Source: Mucilaginibacter gossypii (GTDB taxonomy: Bacteria > Bacteroidota > Bacteroidia > Sphingobacteriales > Sphingobacteriaceae). Taken from it: 64,000 bases of DNA. The stretch covers positions 37,576 through 101,575 of the forward strand of contig NZ_FNCG01000007.1 of the NCBI RefSeq assembly GCF_900100945.1, given 5' to 3'. Both the position numbers and the translations under genes were made by a program. The notes beneath the pieces are model-generated. The model was not told the origin of the DNA. It saw nothing but the letters and a program-made list of their open reading frames with translations, and did no database searches. How positions within the stretch are numbered: the first letter of the stretch is position 1; each line of letters starts with the position of its first letter. Shown one piece after another: positions 37,031 to 45,624 of the stretch.

Positions 37031-38176
37031 CTATGGAGAGACGATAAGCTTTCGCCCGTTTTGTTTTACATTGATATCATCAAGTTTCAGGATTTTCAGC
37101 ACCTCGGAAAAAGCTGCGTTACGGGGGATCTCACCGTTGTAGGTATCATTACCCAACTGGCCCTGATATTCCACTTCGACATTATACCACCTGGAAATTT
37201 TGCGCATTACATCATGAATGTCCGCATTTTTAAACAAGATCCTCCCCTCTTTCCAGGCCACAAACGCTTCTGCATCAACAGTTATCTTTGATAACCGGTT
37301 ATTTTTGAAAACAGCTTGTTCATTGGGTTTTATGATGACTTCAGGAACGCCCGGAGTTTGATTTTTTCCGTAAACTTTAACGCTCCCCTGCAGCAGCGTG
37401 GTTTTAACTGCATTTTCGTCCTGGTAGGCGTTGATATTAAAATGAGTACCCAACACCTGTACCAACTGGCCTGCAGCGGTCACCTTAAAAGGCCTGCTGC
37501 TATCATGGGCCACCTCAAAATACGCTTCGCCAGATAGCTCAACCACTCTTTCCCTGCCTGTGAAGTTTATCGGAAACTTAATGGTACTACCGGCATTTAG
37601 CCAGACCTTCGTACCATCGGCCAGTGTAAGCTGGTATTTTCCACCCAGGGGCGTTGATAATACATGGTACGGCGGTGATGAACGGGAGATTCCGGCAGTG
37701 GTTTTCTGATAAGTCACGCTGCTATCGATATCGTTATTGACAGCAACATCATTAAGGGTAAACAAGTGCCCTTTGTGCAAACCATTAAGGACAATTTGCT
37801 TTCCTTCCGCGAGCGTTAATGTGGCCTTATTACTGCCCGGTTTGACAATATTGCCGCCGGATGCCATTTCCTGAGGTTTAGTATTTCCGTCGAAATACTT
37901 ATGGACAACAAGTAATCCACCAAGAGCAAAAATAACAGCCGCTGCTGCCCACCATCGGATCCTGATAAGCGGTTTTATCTGGTTTTTAGATAACCGCTTG
38001 TGCAGATCTGTTTTCAGGCGTTTCTCAATTTCAGCTCTGTCACCAAAATCCGCAATCCAGGGCATATCCGATAAATCGAAGTTATCGCGATATGCTTCAA
38101 ATAATTCTTGCTCTTCAGGCGTACAGTTACCCGACGTGCAACGTTCGTATAATTCTTTAAATTCCTGGTACAACAT
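37031..38176 (-). CDS. FecR-family anti-sigma regulator
   Basis: A 381-residue inner-membrane protein using the ATG at 38176 (MLYQEFKELYERCTSG); the frame extends further upstream but without family resemblance. A cytoplasmic N-terminal ~80 residues is followed by one membrane span (WWAAAAVIFALGGLLVVHKY), the FecR domain (LTLADGTKVWLNAGSTIKFP, ELSGEAYFEVAHDSSRPFKV) and the C-terminal DUF4974 domain (RILFKNADIHDVMRKISRWY). It relays substrate sensing from the STN domain of SusC to the ECF sigma factor. The sigma gene is divergent (168-bp gap) rather than upstream in the same operon. Confidence 0.92.
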   Translation of the reverse strand: MLYQEFKELYERCTSGNCTPEEQELFEAYRDNFDLSDMPWIADFGDRAEIEKRLKTDLHKRLSKNQIKPLIRIRWWAAAAVIFALGGLLVVHKYFDGNTKPQEMASGGNIVKPGSNKATLTLAEGKQIVLNGLHKGHLFTLNDVAVNNDIDSSVTYQKTTAGISRSSPPYHVLSTPLGGKYQLTLADGTKVWLNAGSTIKFPINFTGRERVVELSGEAYFEVAHDSSRPFKVTAAGQLVQVLGTHFNINAYQDENAVKTTLLQGSVKVYGKNQTPGVPEVIIKPNEQAVFKNNRLSKITVDAEAFVAWKEGRILFKNADIHDVMRKISRWYNVEVEYQGQLGNDTYNGEIPRNAAFSEVLKILKLDDINVKQNGRKLIVSP

Positions 38177-38343
38177 GGCTATAACGGTTATTAGTACAGA
38201 CAACTCCCGCGGCAATAACTCACACACCTTTTTTATTTTTTTTAACTTTTTTGCAAACGATCCAAAATCAGACCAGGCTATCCCTTAACAATAAAACTTT
38301 GTTATTACCTTGCAAAGTTCAAGCTTAGCCCGGATTCTTTTAC

Positions 38344-38952
38344 ATGAACCACACTCAACAATCAGATGAAGATTTATTTGCCGCAGTGAAACGTCATGAT
38401 AAAAAGGCGTTTACCCTGCTTTATGATCGTTACTGGGAGCTGGTTTATAAAAAAGCTTTTTCCTATTTGCATGATACCGACACCTGCATGGGCATTGTAA
38501 ACGACATATTTGTTAATATTTGGGAAAAGCGGGATGCGCTCAAAATCATTACATTTAAAAACTACCTGGCCTCGTCCGCACGGTACCGTGTATACAACGC
38601 TATAAAAGCAAGTCATACCTCGCCGGTAAAATATGTCCCAGATTACGAAAAGCTGGATGACTTACGTGTTGAATACAATCGCGCCGAAACCAGTTTTGAA
38701 GTTATCGAACTCAGCACTGACCTGGATAAATTGCTCGATAAACTACCTCCGAGATGTAAAGAAATATTCCTTTTAAGCAGGGTAAATCAATTAAGTAACA
38801 CCGAGATTGCCGAACGACTATCCATTTCAAAAAGAGCGGTTGAGAATCAGATCTCGCTGGCAGTCAAACACCTTAAGCCTCATTTCAAACACTATCCAAC
38901 GGTTATACTTGTTGCAAAATTGATCCTTTTACACAACCAACTTGGGTTATAG
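38344..38952 (+). CDS. ECF RNA polymerase sigma factor (Bacteroidetes type)
   Basis: A 202-residue sigma-70 family protein. Region 2 (FTLLYDRYWELVYKKAFSYLHD, NDIFVNIWEKRDAL) and region 4 (LPPRCKEIFLLSRVNQLSNTEIAERLSISKRAVENQISLA) are both clear. It belongs to the family-1 ECF factors that control SusC/D-type loci in Bacteroidota. It is divergent from the FecR gene and very probably activates the SusC/SusD/GH31 genes when FecR releases it. Confidence 0.9.
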   Translation: MNHTQQSDEDLFAAVKRHDKKAFTLLYDRYWELVYKKAFSYLHDTDTCMGIVNDIFVNIWEKRDALKIITFKNYLASSARYRVYNAIKASHTSPVKYVPDYEKLDDLRVEYNRAETSFEVIELSTDLDKLLDKLPPRCKEIFLLSRVNQLSNTEIAERLSISKRAVENQISLAVKHLKPHFKHYPTVILVAKLILLHNQLGL

Positions 38953-38991
38953 GTAAAAATAGGCTCCAGATTTAAAAAAGCGGACACTTTA

Positions 38992-39303
38992 TGGAAAGCG
39001 TAACATTTTTACCGAAACTCCCTGCTTCAAATTACCGCGCCTGCGAGGCCGCAAATAACGCTGCAACCGATATTGATTTTGCCCGCTATCTGCGATAACG
39101 ATCACCGGGCATTTACTTGCAAAAACTTTAACGAACAAGGTTCACTAAAGTTAGTAGTCAAACCGCAATACGAAAAGCCCGAATCACTTTGGATCATTGC
39201 CCCTAACGAAAACAGCTACGTCAAAAATAATTTCAAAAACAAGCGAGTGAAAGGAAGAATTCAACCTCACTTTTCAAAGACTGACTGGAAATCAATGGTC
39301 TGA
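38992..39303 (+). other. Possible small or frameshifted ORF
   Basis: Two short frames lie between the sigma gene and the exporter: 38992-39100 (MESVTFLPKLPASNYRAC to FARYLR) and 39073-39303 (FTCKNFNEQGSLKLVVKPQY to KTDWKSM). They overlap and could be halves of one ~100-residue protein broken by a frameshift. The second ends 12 bp inside the convergent exporter gene. No family recognised; I give it only as a possibility. Confidence 0.2.
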
Positions 39304-40854
39304 AACGACCACCTGCTTTTGCGGCGCAGCGCCGGCTTTACGCTTTTTGATCGTTAGGATCACCAGCGGTATACAAAACGCGTTCATCAAAGCCAGCAGC
39401 AAAAAAGCGTCCATATAACTCAATAAGAAGGTTTGCCGAACCACGGTATTTTCCAGTCCTCCGATCGCTTGCTGCATCGCCCGCAAATAAGTCGCACCAT
39501 GCGCCATTAAATTTCCCACAAAGCCCTGCAGCCGCATTTGCGTCGCCGGATCAGCAGCGGTAACATGTGCGACCAGTGCCGTCCGGTTAACCGCAGCCCG
39601 ATTGGAGATATAGGTATTGATCAGCGCAATACCGAACGAGCCACCCATCTGACGCATCATATTGTTAAGTGCTGCCCCCTGCGGGATGTCTTGCGGTTTC
39701 AATTCGGACACTGCCAATGCGGTTAACGGTACGATAAGCAAGGCTGCACCCAGCCCCCGGAATATAAGCGGGATAAAAAAATATGCACTTCCGGTGGCCA
39801 GGTTCGATTTTGACATGAAAAATCCAAAAATGGCTGAAAACAAAAATCCCGTAATGATCAGATACTGCGGACGTAAACCGCTTTGAAGCATACGCCCTAA
39901 AAACGGCGAGATCATCGCTGCCATCAGTGTACCGGGCAATAACATCGTGCCCGTCTGGAACGCCGAATAACCGATAATACGCTGCGCATATAGCGGGAAT
40001 ACGAAAACCGCACTGAACAGACCAAAGCCCAGAACGAAAGTCATCACCGCCGAGATCGACAGCGTGGCACTTTTAAGCACCCGGAAATTGATCACCGGAT
40101 ATGCTGTGGTTAACTCCCACCAAACCAATAGTATCAAAGCGATCGCTGACACCACGCTGAGTACGATGATATATGTTGCCGCGAACCAGTCATCAGTTTC
40201 ACCGCGTTCTAAAACGACCTGCAAAGCACCCACACCAACGGCCAGCAAAAAGATGCCGCGCCAATCGATGCGCCGGCCATCTGCAGCACCTTTGGTCGGG
40301 CGCAGGTATATAAACGAAAGTAAGGCGGCCATCAGGCCTATTGGAATATTCACATAGAAGATCCACTGCCAGCTTAAATTGTCTACAATATAACCACCCA
40401 TAACAGGGCCTATAGAGGGGCCGATAATAATGCCCAGACTGAAAATCCCGCTTGCCATACCACGCTCTTTCGGCGGGAAAGTCTCAAACAAAATGGCCTG
40501 GGAGGTTGACAATAAAGCCCCGCCCCCAACCCCCTGGATAAAACGAAAGGCCACTAATTCCCATAGGTTCGTGGAAAAGCCGCACATTGCCGAGGCCAGC
40601 GTAAATAATAAGATAGAACCAATATAGTATTGCTTCCGTCCAATTTTCTCTGCCAAAAAACTGGTCATGGGGATAATGATCACATTTGCGATGGCATAAG
40701 AAGTAATAACCCAGGCCGTATCTTCCAATGAAGCTCCCAGGTTGCCACTCATCGTATTAATCGATACGTTAACGATGGTGGTGTCGATAAGTTCTATGAT
40801 AGTCGAGGTGATGATCGTAATAACGATGATCCATTTTCTGAATCCGGTTTCCAT
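39292..40854 (-). CDS. DHA2-family drug efflux transporter (EmrB/QacA type)
   Basis: A 520-residue major facilitator protein with about 14 membrane spans. Motifs: TIIELIDTTIVNVSINTMSG in span 1, SFLAEKIGRKQYY (motif A), RFIQGVGGGALLSTSQAI, and GPSIGPVMGGYIVDNLSW (antiporter motif C). Length and pattern fit EmrB-like drug:H+ antiporters. No EmrA-type periplasmic adaptor is nearby. It is divergent from an AraC-type gene (141-bp gap), which probably controls it. Confidence 0.9.
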   Translation of the reverse strand: METGFRKWIIVITIITSTIIELIDTTIVNVSINTMSGNLGASLEDTAWVITSYAIANVIIIPMTSFLAEKIGRKQYYIGSILLFTLASAMCGFSTNLWELVAFRFIQGVGGGALLSTSQAILFETFPPKERGMASGIFSLGIIIGPSIGPVMGGYIVDNLSWQWIFYVNIPIGLMAALLSFIYLRPTKGAADGRRIDWRGIFLLAVGVGALQVVLERGETDDWFAATYIIVLSVVSAIALILLVWWELTTAYPVINFRVLKSATLSISAVMTFVLGFGLFSAVFVFPLYAQRIIGYSAFQTGTMLLPGTLMAAMISPFLGRMLQSGLRPQYLIITGFLFSAIFGFFMSKSNLATGSAYFFIPLIFRGLGAALLIVPLTALAVSELKPQDIPQGAALNNMMRQMGGSFGIALINTYISNRAAVNRTALVAHVTAADPATQMRLQGFVGNLMAHGATYLRAMQQAIGGLENTVVRQTFLLSYMDAFLLLALMNAFCIPLVILTIKKRKAGAAPQKQVVVSDH

Positions 40855-40995
40855 GCCGCAAAATTAATCCGGACCAACGAACGGCGACTTATAACTATCA
40901 AACAACAACTTATAACCATCAAACACAAAGGGTAATTTAAATCATTTATTTGTCATATTGAATTATAATAATCAAATAGTATTTATCTTTGAATC

Positions 40996-41901
40996 ATGGA
41001 ACCGATCGAAACCCTCGCTGATTTCTACCGCCGGCACCCGGTTGGCGATAAAACCGAATTTCCGGAAAATAATACCGGCCAGGGGCATTTTAATGTTTTT
41101 CTGCGGGAGCCGTGCTTAAACCGCTCACCTTTTGGCCGCCGCGATTTTTACAAGGTAGCGCTGGTTATCGGCAAGGGTAAAATGATCTATGCGGATAAGC
41201 AGGTTGTCATCGACCGCCAGGCTTTGGTGTTCTCGAGCCCGGCAGTGCCCTCGGCCTGGGAATCAGGCGGCGGTCCGCAAAGCGGATACTTTTGCTTATT
41301 TACGCAGGCCTTTATCGAATCTGTCGATTACAAGGGGCGTTTACCGGAGTTTCCGCTATTCCAGGCAGATAAGGGGCATGTACTGGAACTTGACGAGCCG
41401 CAATTAGCGCTGGTCTCCGGCCTGTTGAACCGTATGCGTGCCGTAATGGCTTCCGATTACCGGGCTAAATATGATATGCTGCGCAGTTATCTGCGCATAC
41501 TCATGCACGAATCACTCAACATGCTTCCGGTTGTTCCGGTAGACAGCCATGCCGGGGCCGCGGCACGTATCACTGCGCAGTTCCTGGCCTTACTGGAGCG
41601 GCAGTTCCCCATCGATTCGCCCGGACAGTCGATGGCCTTACGCACCCCGGCAGCGTTTGCCCAGGGCTTGGCTGTTCATACCAATCATTTGAACCGTTCA
41701 GTTAAAATGATCACCGGGCGCACCACCAGCCGCGTGATCTCGGACCGTATGATCAAAGAAGCCCAGGCGCTGCTACAGCATACCGATTGGAGCATTGCAC
41801 AAATTGCCGGTGGACTTGGTTTCGAAGAACCGGCATACTTTACCAATTTCTTTAAAAAATACACCGGAACAGCGCCTGCACGCACCCGGGTTTCCGCCTG
41901 A
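40996..41901 (+). CDS. AraC-family transcriptional regulator
   Basis: A 301-residue regulator. The N-terminal ~170 residues look like the cupin-type AraC ligand domain (KVALVIGKGKMIYADKQVVIDRQALVFSSPAVP). The C-terminal ~100 residues carry the two helix-turn-helix motifs (FAQGLAVHTNHLNRSVKMITGRTTSRVI; DWSIAQIAGGLGFEEPAYFTNFFKKYTGTAPARTR). The divergent arrangement with the DHA2 exporter suggests control of that exporter. The ligand is unknown. Confidence 0.9.
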   Translation: MEPIETLADFYRRHPVGDKTEFPENNTGQGHFNVFLREPCLNRSPFGRRDFYKVALVIGKGKMIYADKQVVIDRQALVFSSPAVPSAWESGGGPQSGYFCLFTQAFIESVDYKGRLPEFPLFQADKGHVLELDEPQLALVSGLLNRMRAVMASDYRAKYDMLRSYLRILMHESLNMLPVVPVDSHAGAAARITAQFLALLERQFPIDSPGQSMALRTPAAFAQGLAVHTNHLNRSVKMITGRTTSRVISDRMIKEAQALLQHTDWSIAQIAGGLGFEEPAYFTNFFKKYTGTAPARTRVSA

Positions 41902-42177
41902 CCACAATAGGAGCGAACCTTTCATCTTAGAACGCTTTTTTAATGGCGTACATTCTGCACAAAACAGGTTCTTAAAGTTTAAAAAGAAAGCCTGCAATAA
42001 CTTCAGGATAAACTCGTCCCGATATAATCCTTCCTGAATCACCTGCCGTATATTTTTTTTCATCAGCAGATAAATAACCTGATGAGTATAATTTGTGATT
42101 TGATTATACGCGTTCGGATAGTACTTTTTAAGGCCGGGTAAAAGTACAGGGCCAATTTTACGAAATATATAACCAAC
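41902..42177. other. Intergenic region after the AraC gene
   Basis: About 275 bp. A minus-strand frame from 42063 (MKKNIRQVIQEGLYRDEFIL) runs into the AraC gene and has no family resemblance; I leave it unannotated. The segment just before 42178 passes into the remnant described next. Confidence 0.3.
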
Positions 42178-42372
42178 ATGATTTATATGGTTATGTCGAC
42201 GGTGACGACAACGCCGTCATCAATGCTGAGCAGATCTGTTCAATTTCTTATGTCGACCTTGGAGGCGGCGAAATCATCGCCCTTTCCCCCGATACCATTA
42301 AGCCCTGGCGTTTTGGAAATGATCGAAAATGCTATCAGTGATTACCCGCTGCCCTATAAAGGAGATAATTAA
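42178..42372 (+). pseudogene. Collapsed remnant of the 27-1668 gene pair
   Basis: The first part reads YGYVDGDDNAVINAEQIC then SISYVDLGGG. This matches NNYVDGDGNAVIYSEQVCAT and SYVDLGSDGGG of the lipoprotein at 27-1334. After a jump, TIKPWRF followed in a shifted frame by EMIENAISDYPLPYK matches TIKPWRFWEWAQM...RLPYK at the end of the small partner gene at 1348-1668. The end of the first gene and most of the second have been deleted, and a frameshift splits the tail. It is a dead second copy of the pair, showing the module existed twice. Confidence 0.8.
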
Positions 42373-42428
42373 GTTTCCGAAGGAAAGGTTTTCGTTAAAA
42401 CACCAAAGCAGTAAATCTGTATAAAAAA

Positions 42429-42454
42429 AGGAGAGTCAACCAACTCTCCTTTTT
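42429..42454 (+). terminator. Intrinsic terminator
   Basis: 8-bp stem AGGAGAGT / ACTCTCCT, 6-nt loop, then TTTT; flanking A and T runs extend the stem. It follows the decayed gene pair remnant, probably its original terminator. Confidence 0.75.
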
Positions 42455-42612
42455 ATTTGGCAATCATTATCTGTTAACTGCCTCATCCTATAAAGAACTC
42501 CGGGTTGCTTAATTTAATACCAGGCAATTCAAACCAGATCCCTGCCGCACATCCGCTCTGATGCAATTTTGTTGTTGTCCTGTAAACATTGACCGAACGT
42601 TAGCGCTGAAAA

Positions 42613-42843
42613 TTAAAGATCCGGCGGTATGAGCTTATGGACCGAAATCTCCATGGCCCGGGCAAGCTGCAATAAAGTATTCATGGTTGGATTGCCAACA
42701 CCTCTTTCAATCCTGGTAATCTGTGCGTGTCCAATATTTGCTAAATCAGCAAGCCTTGGTTGAGTCAGTTGCTTTTTCTCGCGCTCCTCTCTCAGCCTCA
42801 TGCCAATTGCTTGAATTGATTTTGCATTTAGACTTTTGTTCAC
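42613..42843 (-). CDS. XRE-family helix-turn-helix regulator
   Basis: A 76-residue single-domain DNA-binding protein: MRLREEREKKQLTQPRLADL, IGHAQITRIERGVGNPTMNTL, LQLARAMEISVHKLI. This is the classical Cro/C1-type five-helix domain without an effector domain. It is divergent from the alpha-CTD-like gene (97-bp gap) and may repress it and itself. It marks the start of the lanthipeptide region. Confidence 0.88.
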   Translation of the reverse strand: MNKSLNAKSIQAIGMRLREEREKKQLTQPRLADLANIGHAQITRIERGVGNPTMNTLLQLARAMEISVHKLIPPDL

Positions 42844-42940
42844 AAAATCTAAATTCAGAGATAAAATCTACCGGAAACTAATCATATATGATCATTTTTC
42901 ATTATCTTTAACCTTAAGCAACCTACATTAAGCTTTGAAA

Positions 42941-43189
42941 ATGAATGCTTTCGATCAGGACATACTTTTAAACCAGCCATTCGCTGCGCTTTCTTTCAGC
43001 GAGGAATTCAGGCAAAAAAGTAAAAAGATGGGATTTTCAACGATAGGAGACATCATTTCCATAGGCCCCCAGGTACTTGTCAGGATGGAACATTTTGATT
43101 ACATCTGGCTTGGGGAACTTACAGCATTTCTCACCAAACATGGGGTATTGAATTTATTGCAGCCTAGCCAGGGAAATAGCAGGATCTGA
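42941..43189 (+). CDS. Small RNA polymerase alpha-CTD-like (HhH) protein
   Basis: An 82-residue protein from the ATG at 42941 (TTG at 42935 is in frame). The pattern SFSEEFRQKSKKMGFSTIGD, IISIGPQVLVRMEHFDYIWL, GELTAFLTKHGVL follows the C-terminal domain of RNA polymerase alpha, a pair of helix-hairpin-helix motifs (xTIGDLvxxsxxxLLxxxxfGxxxLxExxxxLxxxG). As a free-standing domain it could bind DNA or act as a transcription adaptor. Similar small proteins are common in Bacteroidota mobile and accessory regions. Its 3' end overlaps the convergent RteC-like gene by 26 bp. Confidence 0.65.
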   Translation: MNAFDQDILLNQPFAALSFSEEFRQKSKKMGFSTIGDIISIGPQVLVRMEHFDYIWLGELTAFLTKHGVLNLLQPSQGNSRI

Positions 43190-44276
43190 GCACACGGGAT
43201 GCGCTGTCAAAGATCCCAATTGTTTTTGCTGCGGATGACTGATCAACACTGTAGTAAGCATTGCTAAGGCTATCCGCGGAAATCTGATCCTGTTTTTTTG
43301 TGACAAAAACAGCGGCCGAATGGTCAAAGATCGCCGACAACGAAACGCTACCGTAAAAGCCTGACGAATATAATGCCCGGATCATACAAGCCAGATGTTT
43401 GACGGAGATATTGAGCGGTAATTTCGCAAACGGTAATCCGGGGGGAACTGTCGTCCGGCCTCCCAAATTACAGAGTGCACGGTACCCGTTCAACCATTCT
43501 TTATACATTGCTCCGATAGACGGCCAGTTGCTATCGAATGACAGTGTATTTGAGCTATCATGGGCAGGTATGGCCAGGCTGAGCTCCAGCAAACGCTTTT
43601 CCCGTTCTGCAAGAGGCAAGCCGTAAAGTGCTGCCATGACTCTTTCCCGCAGAAAATCCATAAAATGAAGATGGTTGAAATTGAGCGCGATCAGCAGGGC
43701 GATCAGATTTTCGTCTGTCAACAATGCGGGGACCCGGCAAATGCAGTCAAGCTCAGAAACCAGCCGCTCACGATAAAAAAGGGCGCCTATAGTAAGATCA
43801 TCGGCCGGTAGTTCAAGATAAAGGGGGGAAAGACATTTTGCGAGACATGTTTTGAAAGCAAGACTAATCGACATTTTTTGCAATCGCTCCAGCATATCCC
43901 TGTTTCCAGGTTCGTTCAACCGCAACCGATAAGCACAATACTGTCGGGGCGCTGATTGCAACTGGTCAATATAAACGCGATAGAAGTGCAGCAAATAGTC
44001 CATCAGCTTGTAAAGTTCATCTGAAAGCTCCCCGAGCACATCGCAGTCATTCTCCATGATCAGCCCGGAAAGAAACTTAAAATGAAAATCAAAGTAGCGG
44101 CGGATCGATGTATCGCTTTCAGCCGAAAAAGCCGCGGCCGTCCAGGCATCCCTGACACGGTCGCAGCTTGCTTTAAGGTGTTCGCTAAAACCTGAACTGA
44201 GATCAGCAGCAATTTGCCCAGCAATAACCTGCCGGTTTTGAATTGTCGTCAATATTTCCAGCTCATTCTTCAGCAT
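43164..44276 (-). CDS. RteC-like protein, next to lanthipeptide precursor
   Basis: A 370-residue protein from the ATG at 44276, which is 9 bp after the precursor stop; the longer frame from 44327 would overlap the precursor core. The body is helical with no signal peptide. The last ~90 residues (LPLNISVKHLACMIRALYSS, FYGSVSLSAIFDHSAAVFVT, KKQDQISADSLSNAYYSV) follow the conserved end of RteC-type regulators, in which ISxxSLRxxYY is typical. RteC controls excision and transfer of Bacteroides conjugative transposons. Here it sits in a lanthipeptide locus and may regulate it. The assignment rests on the C-terminal pattern only. Confidence 0.5.
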   Translation of the reverse strand: MLKNELEILTTIQNRQVIAGQIAADLSSGFSEHLKASCDRVRDAWTAAAFSAESDTSIRRYFDFHFKFLSGLIMENDCDVLGELSDELYKLMDYLLHFYRVYIDQLQSAPRQYCAYRLRLNEPGNRDMLERLQKMSISLAFKTCLAKCLSPLYLELPADDLTIGALFYRERLVSELDCICRVPALLTDENLIALLIALNFNHLHFMDFLRERVMAALYGLPLAEREKRLLELSLAIPAHDSSNTLSFDSNWPSIGAMYKEWLNGYRALCNLGGRTTVPPGLPFAKLPLNISVKHLACMIRALYSSGFYGSVSLSAIFDHSAAVFVTKKQDQISADSLSNAYYSVDQSSAAKTIGIFDSASRVLRSCYFPG

Positions 44277-44284
44277 TTCCCTAT

Positions 44285-44443
44285 CTAAGCATTGTAAATG
44301 TGGGTTGTTGAAATACTTGTTGTGCAAGTTGTCGTCGGATCGGTACCGGTAGACGTTTCAAACATTTTTACCGCGCTGGGCTTACTGTACCCATAAAGTT
44401 TTGCGGTTTTCGGTGCAGTTAATTTTAATTTTTCTGTTTTCAT
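44285..44443 (-). CDS. Class I lanthipeptide-like precursor peptide
   Basis: A 52-residue frame missed by length cut-offs. The N-terminus is Lys-rich (MKTEKLKLTAPKTAKL), like Bacteroidota class I lanthipeptide leaders. The C-terminus is dense in hydroxyl residues: 13 Ser/Thr among residues 30-52 around the sole cysteine, Cys40 (DPTTTCTTSISTTHIYNA). Ser/Thr would be the substrate of the LanB dehydratase encoded at 46313-49249, and Cys40 the only partner for a (methyl)lanthionine ring. It lies divergent to the kinase gene and directly upstream of the RteC-like gene. No double-glycine site is obvious, so the leader cleavage point is unknown. Confidence 0.75.
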   Translation of the reverse strand: MKTEKLKLTAPKTAKLYGYSKPSAVKMFETSTGTDPTTTCTTSISTTHIYNA

Positions 44444-44498
44444 AATTATTTATTTTTAATATTAATAAGTATTAGATAAATTGAATATAAAAAAACGA

Positions 44499-44529
44499 AA
44501 ATGACGTATTTGGCGGTGTAAACGACATA
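44499..44529. promoter_or_regulatory. Candidate LytTR operator: direct repeats 21 bp apart
   Basis: Two copies of AAAYGACRTA (AAATGACGTA at 44499, AAACGACATA at 44520) on the plus strand, start to start 21 bp, that is two helical turns. Such paired direct repeats are the known binding pattern of LytTR regulators. The site lies in the 92-bp gap between the precursor (minus) and the kinase (plus). Confidence 0.45.
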
Positions 44530-44535
44530 AATGCA

Positions 44536-45624
44536 ATGGTATCTCCCACTAGGCGCACGAAGCGGATTATAATTTTTCATGTCATATGCTGGTTATTTTA
44601 TATCAGTTATGAATTGTTGTTTTTGATTTTTTTATATCATATAAAAAGCCCGTTCAGTAATTACGCTTTCTTCTATGGCTGTAACATCATGCTTTTTTAC
44701 TGGCACTTTCATACCTTAAACTGTTACCTTAACCGGACACCATCACGTTATTGGCTGATGAGCCTGATGATTTTGACGGAAATGGCGGTTATCATGATAA
44801 TTAAAATATCGAGGGATTATTTTTTCATGTTAAATACCCTACCGGATAAGCAGTTTTGGGTTCAGCTAAAACAAACCTCGGGGCTTGATTTCAACCGGAC
44901 TATACAATACCTGTTCTTTTCGACGGTGATCTGGTCTGCAGTCAATTTCGGCAGGTTTCGTCGTCATACGGCAGAGGCTTTACTAAAGAGCGCGCTTACC
45001 GATAAAGCGAATACTGAACTGAAATACCAGTTTGCTGAGGCCCAGAATGCTTTCCTGAAACAACAGATCAATCCGCATTTGCTGTTTAATACCTTAAATG
45101 CCATTTACAGCACGGTTTACCAGCACTCCCCCGAAGATTCAAGATCGGTACTGTTGCTGTCCGATATCATGCGGTACAGTTTTAAAGACCCCGGACCGGG
45201 GGGCCGTGTTCCGCTTGCAGAAGAGATCAGGCAGGTGGAGAATCTGATCGATTTAAACTCATTTCGCTATCATCATATGATCCGTCCGGATTTCCGTGTA
45301 ACAGGCGAAGCTGGCGCGCATACAATCATCCCGCTAGTACTGATCACATTGACGGAGAATATGTTCAAACACGGCGATCTTCGGTTATCGCCACATGCTG
45401 TTGAAATCACCATCAGCAAAGGCGGACAACTACGGTATGTCACCCAAAACGTACCCAAAGTGCTAAGACCGGCTGAGCCGGGCAGCCATGTCGGGTTAAA
45501 AAACACTAGGCTCAGACTGGATTACGCTTACCCGGACAATTACCGGCTTGAGCTGACAGAGACAACCGAATTATTTACCCTTGAACTCCATATCAATTTA
45601 GCTTATGACGGTAGCAATCATTGA
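44536..45624 (+). CDS. LytS/YpdA-type sensor histidine kinase
   Basis: A 362-residue membrane kinase. Four hydrophobic segments occupy the first ~150 residues, with no separate extracellular domain. The His_kinase (PF06580-type) region follows: LKQQINPHLLFNTLNAIYS with the phospho-acceptor His181, then an ATP-binding part (LVLITLTENMFKHGD; GLKNTRLRLDYAYP). It overlaps the response regulator by 20 bp, so the two are coupled. By position it likely senses the peptide, its precursor or envelope state and drives the lanthipeptide genes. Confidence 0.88.
   Translation: MVSPTRRTKRIIIFHVICWLFYISYELLFLIFLYHIKSPFSNYAFFYGCNIMLFYWHFHTLNCYLNRTPSRYWLMSLMILTEMAVIMIIKISRDYFFMLNTLPDKQFWVQLKQTSGLDFNRTIQYLFFSTVIWSAVNFGRFRRHTAEALLKSALTDKANTELKYQFAEAQNAFLKQQINPHLLFNTLNAIYSTVYQHSPEDSRSVLLLSDIMRYSFKDPGPGGRVPLAEEIRQVENLIDLNSFRYHHMIRPDFRVTGEAGAHTIIPLVLITLTENMFKHGDLRLSPHAVEITISKGGQLRYVTQNVPKVLRPAEPGSHVGLKNTRLRLDYAYPDNYRLELTETTELFTLELHINLAYDGSNH

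Noticed and set aside
41773..42063. Minus-strand 96-residue frame (MKKNIRQVIQEGLYRDEF)
   Set aside because: It overlaps the real AraC gene, has no family resemblance, and its Cys-rich second half is the reverse of AraC coding sequence.
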